NCBI GenBank assembly: GCA_021208685.1
Contig: JAJOJJ010000002.1
Location: 62,001-126,000 of the forward strand
Length of the DNA: 64,000 nt
Origin: Saccharospirillaceae bacterium
GTDB lineage: Bacteria; Pseudomonadota; Gammaproteobacteria; Pseudomonadales; Oceanobacteraceae
Reading direction: 5' to 3'
The notes beneath the pieces were generated by a model. That model saw nothing but the letters and a program-made list of their open reading frames with translations. It was not told the DNA's origin and did no database searches. A program made the position numbers and the translations under genes. Shown one piece after another: positions 39,887 to 49,953 of the stretch. Position 1 is the first letter of the stretch; every line of letters begins with the position of its first letter.

Positions 39887-41005
39887 TCAGATTTCTTCAA
39901 AGAACTTCTTCACACCTTCAAACCAGCTCTTCTTCTGTGGCGAGTGTTTCTCGCCGGTCAGAGAAGCCTGGAACTTCATCAGCAGATCTTTCTGCTCAGC
40001 ATTGAGGCTGACCGGCGTTTCGACCTGCACACGGCAGAGCAAATCACCGGCAGGGCCACCGCGTACCGGCAACACACCTTTACCGCGCAGGCGGAACTGC
40101 TTACCGCTTTGGGTTTCCGCCGGAATTTTCAGCTTTACCCGGCCATCGAGTGTGGGCACTTCCAGTTCAGCCCCCAGCGCCGCATCCACGATACTGATCG
40201 GCACTTCGCAGTAGAGGTTACGGCCATCACGATGGAACAGTTTGTGTTCCAGTACGCTGACCTGCACATACAGATCACCGGCCGGGCCACCCATGGCTCC
40301 GGCTTCACCTTCGCCGGATAAACGGATACGGTCACCGGTATCGACACCGGCAGGAATTTTCACCGACAGGGTCTTGGTTTCTTCTTTTACGCCACGGCCA
40401 TGACAGCTGGTGCACGGATCTTCAATGATGGAGCCCTGCCCCCGGCAAGTCGGACAGGTTTGCTGCACCGAGAAAAACCCCTGCTGCATACGCACCTGAC
40501 CAGCCCCGTGACAGGTATTACAGGTTTTTGGCTTGGTTCCGGGTTTCGCGCCGCTACCATCACAGGTGGTACAGGCTGTGAGGGTTGGAATGCGGATCTT
40601 CTTCTCAACCCCACGCACCGCTTCTTCCAGCGTCAGCTCCATGGTGTAACGCAGATCAGAGCCGCGTTGTGGACCACCACGGGAACCACGCCCGCCTCCA
40701 CCAAATATATCGCCAAAGACATCACCGAAAATATCGCTGAAGTTAGCACCGCCACCGCCAAAACCACCGCCGGCCTGACCATCGACACCTGCATGACCGT
40801 ACTGGTCATAGGCACGACGCTTCTGTTCATCGCCCAGCACTTCGTAAGCTTCGGTTGCTTCTTTGAATTTGGCATCCGCATCTTTATCGTCCGGATTACG
40901 ATCCGGGTGATATTTCATTGCCAGCTTACGGTAAGCTTTTTTCAGTGTTGGTCCATCGACGTCCTTACTGACGCCCAGAACTTCGTAATAATCTCGCTTA
41001 GACAT
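39887..41005 (-). CDS. dnaJ: chaperone protein DnaJ
   Basis: A 372-residue Hsp40: J domain with HPD (YHPDRNPD), Gly-rich linker (about 75-105), four zinc-finger CxxCxGxG repeats ([32 protein letters not shown]) and the C-terminal substrate-binding region. It stimulates DnaK ATPase and delivers unfolded proteins. It is 163 nt after dnaK, with a terminator-like hairpin in the gap. Confidence 0.98.
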   Translation of the reverse strand: MSKRDYYEVLGVSKDVDGPTLKKAYRKLAMKYHPDRNPDDKDADAKFKEATEAYEVLGDEQKRRAYDQYGHAGVDGQAGGGFGGGGANFSDIFGDVFGDIFGGGGRGSRGGPQRGSDLRYTMELTLEEAVRGVEKKIRIPTLTACTTCDGSGAKPGTKPKTCNTCHGAGQVRMQQGFFSVQQTCPTCRGQGSIIEDPCTSCHGRGVKEETKTLSVKIPAGVDTGDRIRLSGEGEAGAMGGPAGDLYVQVSVLEHKLFHRDGRNLYCEVPISIVDAALGAELEVPTLDGRVKLKIPAETQSGKQFRLRGKGVLPVRGGPAGDLLCRVQVETPVSLNAEQKDLLMKFQASLTGEKHSPQKKSWFEGVKKFFEEI

Positions 41006-41106
41006 ACTTCACCTGTTTTTTTGTCTGCCGCCGTAAGCTGATTGAGGCTGGCGGCAGGAACAAACCCAGCACGCGCATAGGCGTTTCTGACGTGTGATAA
41101 CAAAGC

Positions 41107-41140
41107 AAAACGCGACAGCTTCCGAAAGAAAACTGCCGCG
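41107..41140 (-). terminator. partial terminator between dnaK and dnaJ
   Basis: Stem CGCGACAG (41111-41118) / CTGCCGCG (41133-41140) with one mismatched pair, followed on the minus strand by TTTTGCTTTG; it probably lowers dnaJ expression relative to dnaK. Confidence 0.55.
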
Positions 41141-41168
41141 TCCGCTTAACGACTGGTGCAGCCGTTAA

Positions 41169-43076
41169 TTACTTGTCTTTAACTTCTTCGAACTCGGCGT
41201 CAACAACGTCATCATCCTGATTGCCGGATTTAGCCTCTGCACCACCCTGCTGAGCCTGAGCCTGCTCAGCGTACAAACGCTGCGCCAGTGAGCTTGAAGC
41301 TTCAGTCAGCGCCTGTGTTTTGGCCTCAATCTCTGCTTTATCAGTGCCTTTGATTACCGCTTCCAGATCGGCGATGGCTTTCTCGATGGCGGTTTTCTCG
41401 TCATCGGTTACCTTATCTTTCGCGTCTTCCAGAGTCTTTTTAGTTGCGTGAATCAGGCCATCAGCCGTGTTACGTGCCTGTACCAGTTCTTCAAACTGAC
41501 GATCAGCATCAGCGTTGGCTTCAGCATCACGTACCATTTTTTCGATCTCTTCATCACTCAGACCAGAAGAAGCCTTGATGACAATGGACTGCTCTTTACC
41601 GGTTGCCTTGTCTTTCGCGCTCACGTTCAGAATACCGTTGGCGTCGATATCGAAGGTTACTTCGATCTGTGGCATACCGCGTGGTGCCGGCGGAATATCC
41701 GCCAGGTCAAAACGACCCAGTGATTTATTCTGCGCCGCCTGCTTACGCTCGCCCTGAACCACGTGAATGGTTACCGCAGTCTGGTTGTCATCGGCGGTTG
41801 AAAACACCTGAGATTTCTTGGTCGGAATCGTGGTGTTTTTCTCAATAACCGCCGTCGCAACGCCACCCATGGTTTCAATACCCAGAGTCAGCGGCGTTAC
41901 GTCGAGCAGCAGAACGTCTTTAACATCACCGGACAGAACCGCGCCCTGAATTGCAGCACCGACAGCCACCGCTTCATCCGGGTTCACGTCTTTGCGTGGC
42001 TCTTTACCGAAGAAGTCAGCAACGCTCTTCTGCACCAGTGGCATACGGGTCTGACCACCCACCAGAATCACTTCGTCAATTTCACCAGAGCTCAGGCCGG
42101 CATCTTTCAGTGCGATACGGCAAGGCTCCAGCGAGCGGGTTACCAGCTCTTCAACCAGAGACTCCAGCTTGGCACGGGTCACTTTCACGTTTAAGTGCTT
42201 AGGTCCCGTCGCATCGGCCGTGATGTACGGCAGGTTGACGTCAGTCTGCTGAGAAGAAGACAGCTCAACCTTGGCTTTTTCTGCGGCTTCTTTAAGACGC
42301 TGCAGAGCCAGTGGATCGTTGTGCAGATCGATGCCGGTTTCTTTCTTGAATTCAGCCGCTAAATATTCGATCAGACGCAGGTCAAAGTCTTCACCGCCGA
42401 GGAACGTGTCACCGTTGGTTGCCAGCACTTCAAACTGTTTTTCACCGTCAACGTCGGCCACTTCAATAATGGAAATATCGAAGGTACCACCACCCAGATC
42501 GTATACTGCGATGGTGCGGTCGCCGCCTTCTTTATCCATACCATAAGCCAGCGCTGCTGCGGTTGGCTCGTTAATGATACGTTTAACTTCCAGACCAGCG
42601 ATTTTACCGGCGTCTTTGGTTGCCTGACGCTGGGAATCGTTAAAGTAAGCCGGTACGGTAATAACCGCTTCGGTTACTTTCTCGCCCAGGTAATCTTCTG
42701 CGGTTTTCTTCATTTTCTTCAGAATTTCAGCAGAGATTTGTGGTGGTGCGTATTTTTCGCCTTTAACTTCTACCCAGGCATCACCGTTATCGGCTTCCAT
42801 GATTTTGTAAGGAACCATGGAGATATCTTTCTGTACTACGTCGTCTTTGAAACGACGACCGATCAGACGCTTAACCGCAAACAGGGTGTTTTTTGGGTTA
42901 GTGACAGCCTGACGCTTGGCTGACTGGCCAACCAGTACTTCATCGTCAGCATAAGCAACGACGGAAGGAGTGGTGCGGTCGCCTTCGGAATTTTCAATCA
43001 CTTTGGTTTTGTCGCCATCCAGGATCGCCACACAGGAGTTAGTGGTGCCCAGGTCGATACCGATAATCTTACCCAT
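41169..43076 (-). CDS. dnaK: chaperone protein DnaK (Hsp70)
   Basis: A 635-residue Hsp70: nucleotide-binding domain with [26 protein letters not shown] and [14 protein letters not shown], linker [14 protein letters not shown], substrate-binding beta domain, helical lid, and the C-terminal EEVKDK tail. It folds and protects proteins with DnaJ and GrpE. It sits in the grpE-dnaK-dnaJ heat-shock operon. Confidence 0.99.
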   Translation of the reverse strand: MGKIIGIDLGTTNSCVAILDGDKTKVIENSEGDRTTPSVVAYADDEVLVGQSAKRQAVTNPKNTLFAVKRLIGRRFKDDVVQKDISMVPYKIMEADNGDAWVEVKGEKYAPPQISAEILKKMKKTAEDYLGEKVTEAVITVPAYFNDSQRQATKDAGKIAGLEVKRIINEPTAAALAYGMDKEGGDRTIAVYDLGGGTFDISIIEVADVDGEKQFEVLATNGDTFLGGEDFDLRLIEYLAAEFKKETGIDLHNDPLALQRLKEAAEKAKVELSSSQQTDVNLPYITADATGPKHLNVKVTRAKLESLVEELVTRSLEPCRIALKDAGLSSGEIDEVILVGGQTRMPLVQKSVADFFGKEPRKDVNPDEAVAVGAAIQGAVLSGDVKDVLLLDVTPLTLGIETMGGVATAVIEKNTTIPTKKSQVFSTADDNQTAVTIHVVQGERKQAAQNKSLGRFDLADIPPAPRGMPQIEVTFDIDANGILNVSAKDKATGKEQSIVIKASSGLSDEEIEKMVRDAEANADADRQFEELVQARNTADGLIHATKKTLEDAKDKVTDDEKTAIEKAIADLEAVIKGTDKAEIEAKTQALTEASSSLAQRLYAEQAQAQQGGAEAKSGNQDDDVVDAEFEEVKDK

Positions 43077-43192
43077 TTTTCAATTCTCCATTCATGGCAG
43101 CTTACGCTGCGTGAACTATTAACCGTTGTATTTGTGTTGCTTTCTATATAAGTCCGGGAAACAGGCTTTCAAGGCCCCCGGTAACAATAAAA

Positions 43193-43768
43193 TCAGGCGC
43201 TTTCGTCGATTTGTGGTGCGCCTTTACTCACCACCACCATCGCCGGACGTAACAGACGCCCCTGCAGTGTGTAGCCTTTCTGCATCACCGCGATCACGGT
43301 ATTGGGCGCGGCATCCGGATTCTCGACCATAGCCATTGCCTGATGGAATTCCGGATTAAACGCAGAACCAACAGGGTCCACACTTTCCACTTTGAATTTT
43401 TCCAGGCCGGCAACCAGACCACTCAGGGTCATTTCCACACCTTCGCGGATTGCTTTTGTCGCTTCATCATCAGCCACAGCCGCAGCCAGCGCGCGCTCCA
43501 GATTATCAACGGTCGCCAACATTTCGCCGGCAAACTTCTCAACCCCAAATTTATGAGCTTTTTCCACATCCAGCTCAGCGCGACGGCGAACGTTCTGCAT
43601 TTCTGCCTGAACCCGCAACACCTGTTCTTTCAGCTCAGCCACTTCCTGCAGTGCGCCGGCAAGCTGATCATCAGCAGATTCTGTGGCAGTGGCGTCCGCC
43701 GCATCCACCGGAGTTTCAGTGTCCAGTTGCTCCTGGAGTTCTTCTTGAACCTTCTGCTCTTCCGACAT
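43193..43768 (-). CDS. grpE: nucleotide exchange factor GrpE
   Basis: A 191-residue protein: an acidic N-terminus, a long coiled-coil dimerisation helix (about 35-90, with AEMQNVRRRAELDVEKAHKFGVEKFA), and the C-terminal beta domain (NPEFHQAMAMVENPDAAPNTVIAVMQKGYTLQGRLLRPAMVVVSK). It releases ADP from DnaK. It is first in the heat-shock operon and has a near-consensus sigma32 promoter upstream. Confidence 0.98.
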   Translation of the reverse strand: MSEEQKVQEELQEQLDTETPVDAADATATESADDQLAGALQEVAELKEQVLRVQAEMQNVRRRAELDVEKAHKFGVEKFAGEMLATVDNLERALAAAVADDEATKAIREGVEMTLSGLVAGLEKFKVESVDPVGSAFNPEFHQAMAMVENPDAAPNTVIAVMQKGYTLQGRLLRPAMVVVSKGAPQIDESA

Positions 43769-43807
43769 CGGTCTTTTCCTCGGTCACTATTTTCGAAACT
43801 GTCGGCT

Positions 43808-43836
43808 ATATGGGGGACGAACCGACCGGATTCAAG
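43808..43836 (-). promoter_or_regulatory. sigma32 (heat-shock) promoter of grpE-dnaK-dnaJ
   Basis: On the minus strand CTTGAAT (complement of 43830-43836) and CCCCATAT (complement of 43808-43815) are separated by 14 nt, matching the sigma32 consensus CTTGAAA-N11-16-CCCCATNT, 40 nt before the grpE ATG. Confidence 0.85.
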
Positions 43837-43856
43837 GGGCATTCAGCAACATTCTC

Positions 43857-43903
43857 TTGACAGAATCCGATACTGTATATAAAAACACTGTATATCCATT
43901 CAG
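43857..43903 (+). promoter_or_regulatory. recN promoter with two abutting LexA boxes
   Basis: A perfect -35 TTGACA (43857-43862) is followed by a -10-like TATAAA (43878-43883). Two SOS boxes overlap it: CTG-N10-CAC at 43873-43888 and perfect CTG-N10-CAG (CTGTATATCCATTCAG) at 43888-43903. LexA binding would block RNAP, as at E. coli recN. Confidence 0.85.
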
Positions 43904-43918
43904 ATACGGAGCATAACC

Positions 43919-45592
43919 ATGCTGGCTCATCTGTCCATTCATCAGTTTGCATTAGTCGATCAACTGGAACTTGAACTGCAACCCGGCATGTCGGTAATTA
44001 CCGGCGAAACCGGTGCTGGAAAATCCATCCTGCTTGACGCCCTGGGGCTTGCTCTTGGTGAGCGGGCCGAAGCCGGCTGTGTGCGTAACAATGCCGAGAA
44101 AGCCGAGGTCTCCGCTTCGTTCACCCTGAACGAACAAGCGCGCTTATGGCTGCAGCAACGGGACATACCTACCGATGATGACTGGGTAATCCTGCGCCGC
44201 ATCATTTCAACCGAAGGCCGCTCCCGCGGCTATATCAATGGCCGTCCGGCATCCGCCAATGACCTCAAAGACATCGGCCAGTACCTGATCGAAATACACT
44301 CCCAGCATGCCCATCAGCGCCTGCTGCAGAAAGACACCCCGCGTCAGCTGCTGGATGCCTTTGGCGGACTGCAGTTGCAGGCAACTGAGGTTGCCTTGGT
44401 CTGGTCAGAGTGGCAGCAACACGCCAAACGCCTTGCCATGCTGCAGGAAGAAAGCGCCGAAATAACCGCCCAGCGTCAGCTGCTGACCTATCAGGTTGAA
44501 GAGCTGCGCCAGCTGGCTCCGGGAGAGGCCGAGCTGGACGAGCTGGAAGCCGAGCACAAACGTCTGGCCAATGCCGAAAGCATGCTCCTTAACGGCCAAT
44601 ACGCCATGGCAGCTTGCTACGGTGATGACAATGGCGAACTGGCTGCAACCCAACTGGCCTATCAGGCACTTACCCGGCTCAACAACATTGATGATCAGCA
44701 CCCACTGCTGAGCGAAGCCCGTGACCTGCTGCAACAAGCCCAGATTCAGCTGGAAGAAGCAGGACGCTCACTGCAGCACTACCTTGAACTGGTCGATATC
44801 AACCCGCACCGACTGCAACAGGTCGAAAGCCGTCTCAGCGACCTGTACAGCATGGCGCGCAAACATCAGATACAACCGCAACAGCTGCACGCTTACTGGC
44901 AGGATCAGGAAAAAGCGCTGGCCGGTCTCAATCTCAGTGACGATGATCTGGCTGAACTTGAACAGCAGGTGCAGGAGCTGCAGGCGGAATACTGCACGCT
45001 GGCGCAACAGCTCAGCAGTGCCCGTCAGGCCGCCGCTGCGCGGATGGACAGCGAAGTTGAAGCACACTTTGAAGCACTGGCTCTGGGTCGTGCCCGCTTT
45101 ATCACTCAGGTTGAAAGCGGTAACGCCGAAAGTGGCAGCAAACACGGTATCGACCAGATCGGCTTTTTTGTACAGACCAACCCAGGCATGCCAGGCGGTC
45201 CACTGGCTAAAGTCGCCTCTGGCGGTGAATTAGCACGCATAAGTCTGGCGATTCAGGTAGTAACCGCTGCCGTCAGTGAGACGCCTTGCCTGATTTTTGA
45301 TGAAGTGGATGTAGGTATTGGTGGTGGAACAGCTGAACGTGTTGGCCGCCTGCTACGCACTCTTGGCAAAGACAGTCAGGTACTCTGTGTTACCCACCAA
45401 CCGCAGGTTGCCGCTCAGGCACATCAGCATTATCAGGTGAGCAAAATCAGCGGGGACAGTGCAACGCATACACATTTACGGAAGCTGAATGAAAAACAGC
45501 GCTCAGAAGAAATCGCCCGCATGCTGGGGGGAGTGGATATCACCAAACAGACACTCGCCCACGCTCAGGAAATGCTGGCTCTGGTGAAATAA
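43919..45592 (+). CDS. recN: DNA repair protein RecN
   Basis: A 557-residue SMC-like ATPase: Walker A GETGAGKS near residue 29, coiled-coil arms (about 155-345), signature SGGELARISLAI and Walker B CLIFDEVDVGIGG near 455-470. It holds broken DNA ends during recombinational repair of double-strand breaks. It is strongly SOS-induced in relatives, and two LexA boxes lie directly before it. It is divergent from the grpE heat-shock operon. Confidence 0.98.
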   Translation: MLAHLSIHQFALVDQLELELQPGMSVITGETGAGKSILLDALGLALGERAEAGCVRNNAEKAEVSASFTLNEQARLWLQQRDIPTDDDWVILRRIISTEGRSRGYINGRPASANDLKDIGQYLIEIHSQHAHQRLLQKDTPRQLLDAFGGLQLQATEVALVWSEWQQHAKRLAMLQEESAEITAQRQLLTYQVEELRQLAPGEAELDELEAEHKRLANAESMLLNGQYAMAACYGDDNGELAATQLAYQALTRLNNIDDQHPLLSEARDLLQQAQIQLEEAGRSLQHYLELVDINPHRLQQVESRLSDLYSMARKHQIQPQQLHAYWQDQEKALAGLNLSDDDLAELEQQVQELQAEYCTLAQQLSSARQAAAARMDSEVEAHFEALALGRARFITQVESGNAESGSKHGIDQIGFFVQTNPGMPGGPLAKVASGGELARISLAIQVVTAAVSETPCLIFDEVDVGIGGGTAERVGRLLRTLGKDSQVLCVTHQPQVAAQAHQHYQVSKISGDSATHTHLRKLNEKQRSEEIARMLGGVDITKQTLAHAQEMLALVK

Positions 45593-45643
45593 GTCCCCGA
45601 CTGAAAGCGAGACTTAAAATAGCATGACAATGAACAGCATCTG

Positions 45644-45670
45644 AAAAAAAAGCAGCCAAAGGCTGCTTTT
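45644..45670. terminator. bidirectional terminator between recN and fur
   Basis: Stem AGCAGCC (45651-45657) / GGCTGCT (45661-45667), loop AAA, flanked by seven A and a T-run. Confidence 0.88.
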
Positions 45671-45687
45671 CGTACCAATAGTACGGG

Positions 45688-46095
45688 CTACTTCTTCTTG
45701 CGAACGTACAGCACCAGGCTGTGCTCAACCAGCTCAAAGCCATGTTCTGCAGCAATTTCATGCTGCAGGCGCTCAATCTGGGCATTGGTAAATTCAATCA
45801 CGGTGCCGTCATCAACGTTGACCATATGATCGTGATGCTCACCACGCGCCAGCTCAAACACCGAGTGACCGCCATCGAAGTTGTGACGGGTCACCAGACC
45901 AGCACTTTCAAACTGGGTCAATACACGGTAAACCGTCGCCAGACCAACATCTTCGCCTGCTTCAATCAGAGATTTATAGACATCTTCAGCGCTCATATGA
46001 GCGTCGATATTGGTTTCCAGAATGCTCAGGATTTTCACTCGTGGCAAAGTGACTTTAAGGCCTGCTTTACGCAACTCCACGTTCTGATCGGACAT
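45688..46095 (-). CDS. fur: ferric uptake regulator Fur (cysteine-free)
   Basis: A 135-residue Fur: winged helix with KVTLPRVKILSIL and DVGLATVYRVLTQFESAGLV, metal sites HNFDGGHSVFE and ARGEHHDHM, and the dimerisation segment. It binds Fe2+ and represses iron-uptake genes. Where E. coli has CxxC (LICLDCG) this protein reads MVNVDDG, and it has no cysteine at all, so the structural zinc site of E. coli Fur is missing; Pseudomonas Fur has one Cys there. The ATG at 46095 (MSDQNVELRKAGLK) fits the family; a GTG at 46116 is unlikely. It is divergent from bamE, as in Pseudomonas. Confidence 0.97.
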   Translation of the reverse strand: MSDQNVELRKAGLKVTLPRVKILSILETNIDAHMSAEDVYKSLIEAGEDVGLATVYRVLTQFESAGLVTRHNFDGGHSVFELARGEHHDHMVNVDDGTVIEFTNAQIERLQHEIAAEHGFELVEHSLVLYVRKKK

Positions 46096-46207
46096 TGCTT
46101 TCCTCGAATATTTCACAGCAACTTGAATTATCGGGTATTATCGCGGGTCTAAGTCACAACGCAACAACAATGCAACTACAACGTACTCAGAGACAACACC
46201 AATTATT

Positions 46208-46606
46208 ATGCGAATCCCAATTCTGACCCTTTTACTCGGTTTTGCAACCCTTTCCGGCTGCGTATTTCCCGGGGTCTACAAATTGAACGTGCAGCAAGGC
46301 AACATTGTGACTGCCGAAATGCTGGAACAGCTTAAACCCGGCATGAGTCCGCGCCAGGTCGCTTATGTCATGGGAAATCCGGTAATACGCAATCCTTTTG
46401 AGCAACAGCGCTGGGATTATTTATATACCCTTGAACAGCGCGATAAGGTTATTAAAAACTACACGATCAGCGTTTACTTCGACGATCAGGGTAACTACAC
46501 CCATTACACCGGCACACTGCCAGAACAGACTTTCAAGGAAGAAGATCAGCTGAAAAGCCTGCCCACGGAAGAAAAATCCGTCAATACAGTCCCAACAGAT
46601 ATCTGA
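46208..46606 (+). CDS. bamE: outer membrane protein assembly factor BamE
   Basis: A 132-residue lipoprotein with a signal ending in LSGC (lipobox, Cys at 18), then YKLNVQQGNIVTAEMLEQLKPGMSPRQVAYVMGNPVI, a classic SmpA/OmlA block, and WDYLYTLEQ. It is an accessory lipoprotein of the BAM complex at the outer membrane. It is divergent from fur (112 nt) and convergent with rnfH across a terminator. Confidence 0.96.
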   Translation: MRIPILTLLLGFATLSGCVFPGVYKLNVQQGNIVTAEMLEQLKPGMSPRQVAYVMGNPVIRNPFEQQRWDYLYTLEQRDKVIKNYTISVYFDDQGNYTHYTGTLPEQTFKEEDQLKSLPTEEKSVNTVPTDI

Positions 46607-46625
46607 CCACGGCCTGATCAAACGC

Positions 46626-46652
46626 AAAAGCCAGGCACTGCCTGGCTTTTTT
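46626..46652. terminator. bidirectional terminator between bamE and rnfH
   Basis: Stem AGCCAGG (46629-46635) / CCTGGCT (46641-46647), loop CACTG, flanked by A and T runs. Confidence 0.88.
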
Positions 46653-46687
46653 ATGCTCTGCTTCCGCGCCTAAGATGCGTAAACCCT

Positions 46688-46981
46688 TTACTTCTGCACT
46701 TTGGCTGCGCGGTTAGCCCGCGCCTGCTTAGGATCAATCAGCAGTGGACGATAGATCTCTATACGATCCCCCTCTCGCACAACATCACTTTCCGGTGAAC
46801 GTGACGCTTTGCCAAAGATACCGAACTTCGCCTCCGCCAAAACCAGCTCTGGAAATTCCGCTTCAATGCCCGACTGACGAACAGCATCCATCATGCTTGT
46901 ACCTTCTTCAACCTCAACACCGAGGATTCTCTGTTTATGCGGTAAGGCATACGCAACTTCTACATGGATCATGTCAGCCAT
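46688..46981 (-). CDS. rnfH: RnfH-family ubiquitin-like protein
   Basis: A 97-residue beta-grasp protein: MADMIHVEVAYALPHKQRILGVEVEEGTSMMDAVRQSGI, KFGIFGKASRSPESDVVREGDRIEIYRPLLIDPKQARANRA. This family (formerly YfjF) pairs with RatA; its function is poorly known. I choose the ATG at 46981, whose codon overlaps the ratA stop (ratA ends at 46974), over an upstream start at 47014. It is the last gene of the NSS transporter-ratA-rnfH group. Confidence 0.92.
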   Translation of the reverse strand: MADMIHVEVAYALPHKQRILGVEVEEGTSMMDAVRQSGIEAEFPELVLAEAKFGIFGKASRSPESDVVREGDRIEIYRPLLIDPKQARANRAAKVQK

Positions 46982-47405
46982 AAATTTCTTTTGCTCGCTT
47001 AACAAAGGCATCAACCATCATATTGGCAACCTGCTTAAAAACAGCCCCAAGAGCCACTCCGGCCAGCTTATTACCGACACTGAAATCCATATCCAGAGAA
47101 ACCTTGCACGCTTCATCGGATAAAGGCTGAAAATGCCAGACCCCATGAAAGTGCGTAAAAGGACCATCCACAAGCCGCATTTCCATGCGTAGCGGACGCT
47201 GTAAACTATTGCGCGTACTGAAACTCTGATGAACTCCGGCCTTGGCAATGGTCAGTCTGGCTTCGATAAAATCCTCTCCTTCAGCCAGAACTTCTGTCGC
47301 CTGACAACCTTGCAGAAACTCAGGGTAACGACGCACATCGTTCACCAGATCAAACATCTGCTCTGCGGTATGCATCACCAAGGCACTACGTGTGATACTG
47401 GTCAT
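46974..47405 (-). CDS. ratA: RatA-like START-domain protein (SRPBCC superfamily)
   Basis: A 143-residue polyketide-cyclase/START-fold protein: ITRSALVMHTAEQMFDLVNDVRRYPEFLQGCQATEVL and DFSVGNKLAGVALGAVFKQVANMMVDAFVKRAKEIYG. E. coli RatA blocks 70S formation in one report, while homologues (Coq10) bind coenzyme Q; which applies here is open. It overlaps rnfH by 8 nt, so translation is coupled. Confidence 0.92.
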   Translation of the reverse strand: MTSITRSALVMHTAEQMFDLVNDVRRYPEFLQGCQATEVLAEGEDFIEARLTIAKAGVHQSFSTRNSLQRPLRMEMRLVDGPFTHFHGVWHFQPLSDEACKVSLDMDFSVGNKLAGVALGAVFKQVANMMVDAFVKRAKEIYG

Positions 47406-47427
47406 TCCTGCAAACTACCCCACAACC

Positions 47428-48780
47428 TCAGGAGAGGCCTTCAATAAAGATATAGAAAATAGCGATCGGTGAAATATAGCGCACCATAAAGCGCCAGATA
47501 TTAAACAACACCGGGCTTTTAACACGCGCTTCAGCAGCAACCGATTCCCGCGTCATGAACCAACCAACGAAAATCGCAATCAGAACGCCACCCAAAGGCA
47601 TCATCACATTGGCGGTAATAAAATCCAGATTGTCAAAAAAGGTGCCACGCAGAAATTTAAACTCAGCCCATTGATTGAAGGATAAAACCGAACCTATCCC
47701 CAACAGCCATGCCAGGAAACATACACCGAACGTTGCCCTGAATCGGCTGAAACCTTTTTCCACGGCCCAGGCAACGGCTGGTTCAGCAATCGAGATCGCC
47801 GAACTCCAGGCAGCAATCACAACCAGAACAAAGAAAACGGTTCCGATGAAAGCGCCTCCCGGCAAAGCTCCGAAGGCAATGGGTAACGTCTGGAACATAA
47901 GACCAGGACCCGAAGCGGGTTCTAATCCATGTGAAAAGACGATTGGAAATATGATCAGACCAGCAACCAGAGCCACCAGGGTATCCAGAAATGCCACCGC
48001 CAGAATTGTCTTTCCCAACGACGCCTGGGCAGGCATATAAGCACCGTAAGCCATAATGGCGCCCATACCTAAACTCAGAGTGAAGAACGAATGACCCAGC
48101 GCCACCACGATACTTTCAGTCGTGAGCTTATCGGCATCAAAGGTGAACAGGAAATTCCAGCCCTGAGTAAACCCCGGAGTCGTAATGCTGTAGCCCAGCA
48201 ACAGAATCAGCATCAGGAACAACAAAGGCATCAACAGGCGGACACTGTCCTCGAGTCCATGTTTCACACCACGTGCGATGACAAAACCCGTCATAAGCAT
48301 AAACAATGTGTGTAATCCCAGCAGCATCCAGGGATCACTCAGCAAACTGCCAAACGATGTTTTCGCCACTTCTGCGGTCGCACCGAGAAACTCTCCCGAT
48401 GCCATCTTGCCGACATAAGCCAGGGTCCAGCCAGCAATAACGCTGTAAAATGACAGAATAAAGAAGCCAGACACCGCTCCCATCCAGCCAATGCCGGAGA
48501 AAAATGCCGGAGCCTTATTCTCACGCGCCATAGCCTGCATAGTATGAATAGGACTCATACGTCCTTTCCGGCCCAGCAATACCTCAGCCATCATCACCGG
48601 AACACCAGCGACCAGAATACAAACCAGATACATCAATACAAAAGCCCCACCACCATTTTCACCGGTGATATACGGAAACTTCCAAATATTACCCAAACCG
48701 ACAGCCGATCCTGTGGCTGCAAGAATAAATGTCCAGCGGCTACCCCAAATCCCGTGCATTCCGCGTTTATCTGCGCTCAT
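47428..48780 (-). CDS. sodium-dependent transporter (NSS family)
   Basis: A 450-residue membrane protein with 11-12 helices and the NSS/LeuT signature [41 protein letters not shown] in helix 1, which supplies the Na+ and substrate sites. It co-transports an amino acid or similar small molecule with Na+. The substrate cannot be read. It is read in the same direction as ratA (22-nt gap) and is divergent from smpB, which starts 119 nt away. Confidence 0.94.
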   Translation of the reverse strand: MSADKRGMHGIWGSRWTFILAATGSAVGLGNIWKFPYITGENGGGAFVLMYLVCILVAGVPVMMAEVLLGRKGRMSPIHTMQAMARENKAPAFFSGIGWMGAVSGFFILSFYSVIAGWTLAYVGKMASGEFLGATAEVAKTSFGSLLSDPWMLLGLHTLFMLMTGFVIARGVKHGLEDSVRLLMPLLFLMLILLLGYSITTPGFTQGWNFLFTFDADKLTTESIVVALGHSFFTLSLGMGAIMAYGAYMPAQASLGKTILAVAFLDTLVALVAGLIIFPIVFSHGLEPASGPGLMFQTLPIAFGALPGGAFIGTVFFVLVVIAAWSSAISIAEPAVAWAVEKGFSRFRATFGVCFLAWLLGIGSVLSFNQWAEFKFLRGTFFDNLDFITANVMMPLGGVLIAIFVGWFMTRESVAAEARVKSPVLFNIWRFMVRYISPIAIFYIFIEGLS

Positions 48781-48899
48781 CGTTCTGTATTATCCAATCC
48801 TCATTTCGGCGTATTGTCCGGGATTTACTCCTTCGTCTCAACCCAAAGCCGCGCAGCAGCTACTGCCTTTTCTGCACATCGTCAGTTATACTTGCACCC

Positions 48900-49382
48900 A
48901 TGAACACCAAGAAAAAACCAAAACCCAATGGCGGCACCATCGCCCTCAACAAAAAAGCCCGTCACGACTACTTTCTGGAAGACAAACTGGAAGTCGGACT
49001 GGTGCTTACCGGTTGGGAAGTAAAAGCACTGCGCGAAGGCAAATGCCAGCTTGTCGATTCCTATATTGTCATGCACAAGGGCGAAGCCTGGTTGAGCGGC
49101 GCATTGATTACCCCGCTGAAGCAAGCCTCCACACATATCGTCACCGAGCCACGGCGCGAACGTAAGCTGCTGATGCATCGCCGTGAAATCGACCGTCTGA
49201 ATCAAAAAATCCAGGCCAAGGGTTACACCTGCGTCTGTACCGCAATTTACTGGAAAGGCCCCAACGTTAAAGCAGAAATCGCTCTGGCCAAAGGTAAGCA
49301 AAGCCACGACAAACGCGACGCATCCAAGGACCGCGACTGGGCCAAACAAAAAGAACGGATTATGAAACACGCCACCCGCTGA
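48900..49382 (+). CDS. smpB: SsrA-binding protein SmpB
   Basis: A 160-residue OB-fold protein: [43 protein letters not shown] and the basic C-terminal tail [29 protein letters not shown] that enters the mRNA channel. It binds tmRNA for trans-translation. The ATG at 48900 begins the conserved MNTKKKPK start; an open frame from 48729 is not coding. The ssrA gene follows 119 nt downstream. Confidence 0.97.
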   Translation: MNTKKKPKPNGGTIALNKKARHDYFLEDKLEVGLVLTGWEVKALREGKCQLVDSYIVMHKGEAWLSGALITPLKQASTHIVTEPRRERKLLMHRREIDRLNQKIQAKGYTCVCTAIYWKGPNVKAEIALAKGKQSHDKRDASKDRDWAKQKERIMKHATR

Positions 49383-49435
49383 CAGATGTCCGCCCAATGT
49401 GGTAGACTCAGTGCCTTGTTTGCGGTCAGGCAGGG

Positions 49436-49465
49436 TTGAAAAACATCTGACTGACCTCATATAAG
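49436..49465 (+). promoter_or_regulatory. ssrA promoter
   Basis: -35 TTGAAA (49436-49441) and -10 TATAAG (49460-49465) with 18-nt spacing, about 37 nt before the mature tmRNA 5' end. Confidence 0.65.
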
Positions 49466-49501
49466 ATACCAAGACCTGAGCAAGTAGCAGGCGACGAATT
49501 C

Positions 49502-49857
49502 GGGGATGATTAGGATTCGACGTTGATTACAAAGCTATGGGTGCATGCCGAGAGTGTATAGCGATCTCGTAAATCAACGTTATACATAGTTATAGTCGCA
49601 AACGACGAAACTTACGCACTAGCGGCTTAAGCCCGCTTACCTCCGAACTCGGGTTCCTATAGCCGGGGGACGAGGGCGATGTCTTATAGGATCGCTCAGA
49701 GGCTTCGCTCGTAGCCAAAGAGTTAAACTTAATCGAGCTCGTTCTGAACGGCCTGCCCCTCGGCCCGTGACGAACTAAATCAATAGAGACGGCTAAGCAT
49801 GTAGATCCTCTAGTGGAGGATTGGCGGACGCGGGTTCAAATCCCGCCATCTCCACCA
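49502..49857 (+). ncRNA. ssrA: transfer-messenger RNA (tmRNA)
   Basis: A 356-nt tmRNA. The 5' GGGGATG pairs with CATCTCC before the encoded CCA (ends at 49857), and the T-arm GGGTTCAAATCCC and tRNA-like domain are intact. The tag reading frame runs from the resume codon GCA at 49598 to TAA at 49630 and encodes ANDETYALAA, one change from the E. coli tag (N to T at position 5). It rescues stalled ribosomes with SmpB, encoded just upstream. Confidence 0.97.
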
Positions 49858-49890
49858 TATTGAAGTCCTGGAACGTTCACGGACTTCCTG

Positions 49891-49925
49891 AAAAGCCCAC
49901 AACCATAAGGTTCTGGGCTTTTTTT
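49891..49925 (+). terminator. ssrA terminator
   Basis: Stem AAAGCCCA-x-AACC / GGTT-x-TGGGCTTT, loop ATAA, then a T-run (49919-49925). A second hairpin GAAGTCC / GGACTTC (49862-49868/49881-49887) lies between the tmRNA and the terminator. Confidence 0.85.
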
Positions 49926-49953
49926 GTGTCTATTGAAGCCCAGGAAGGCTTAG

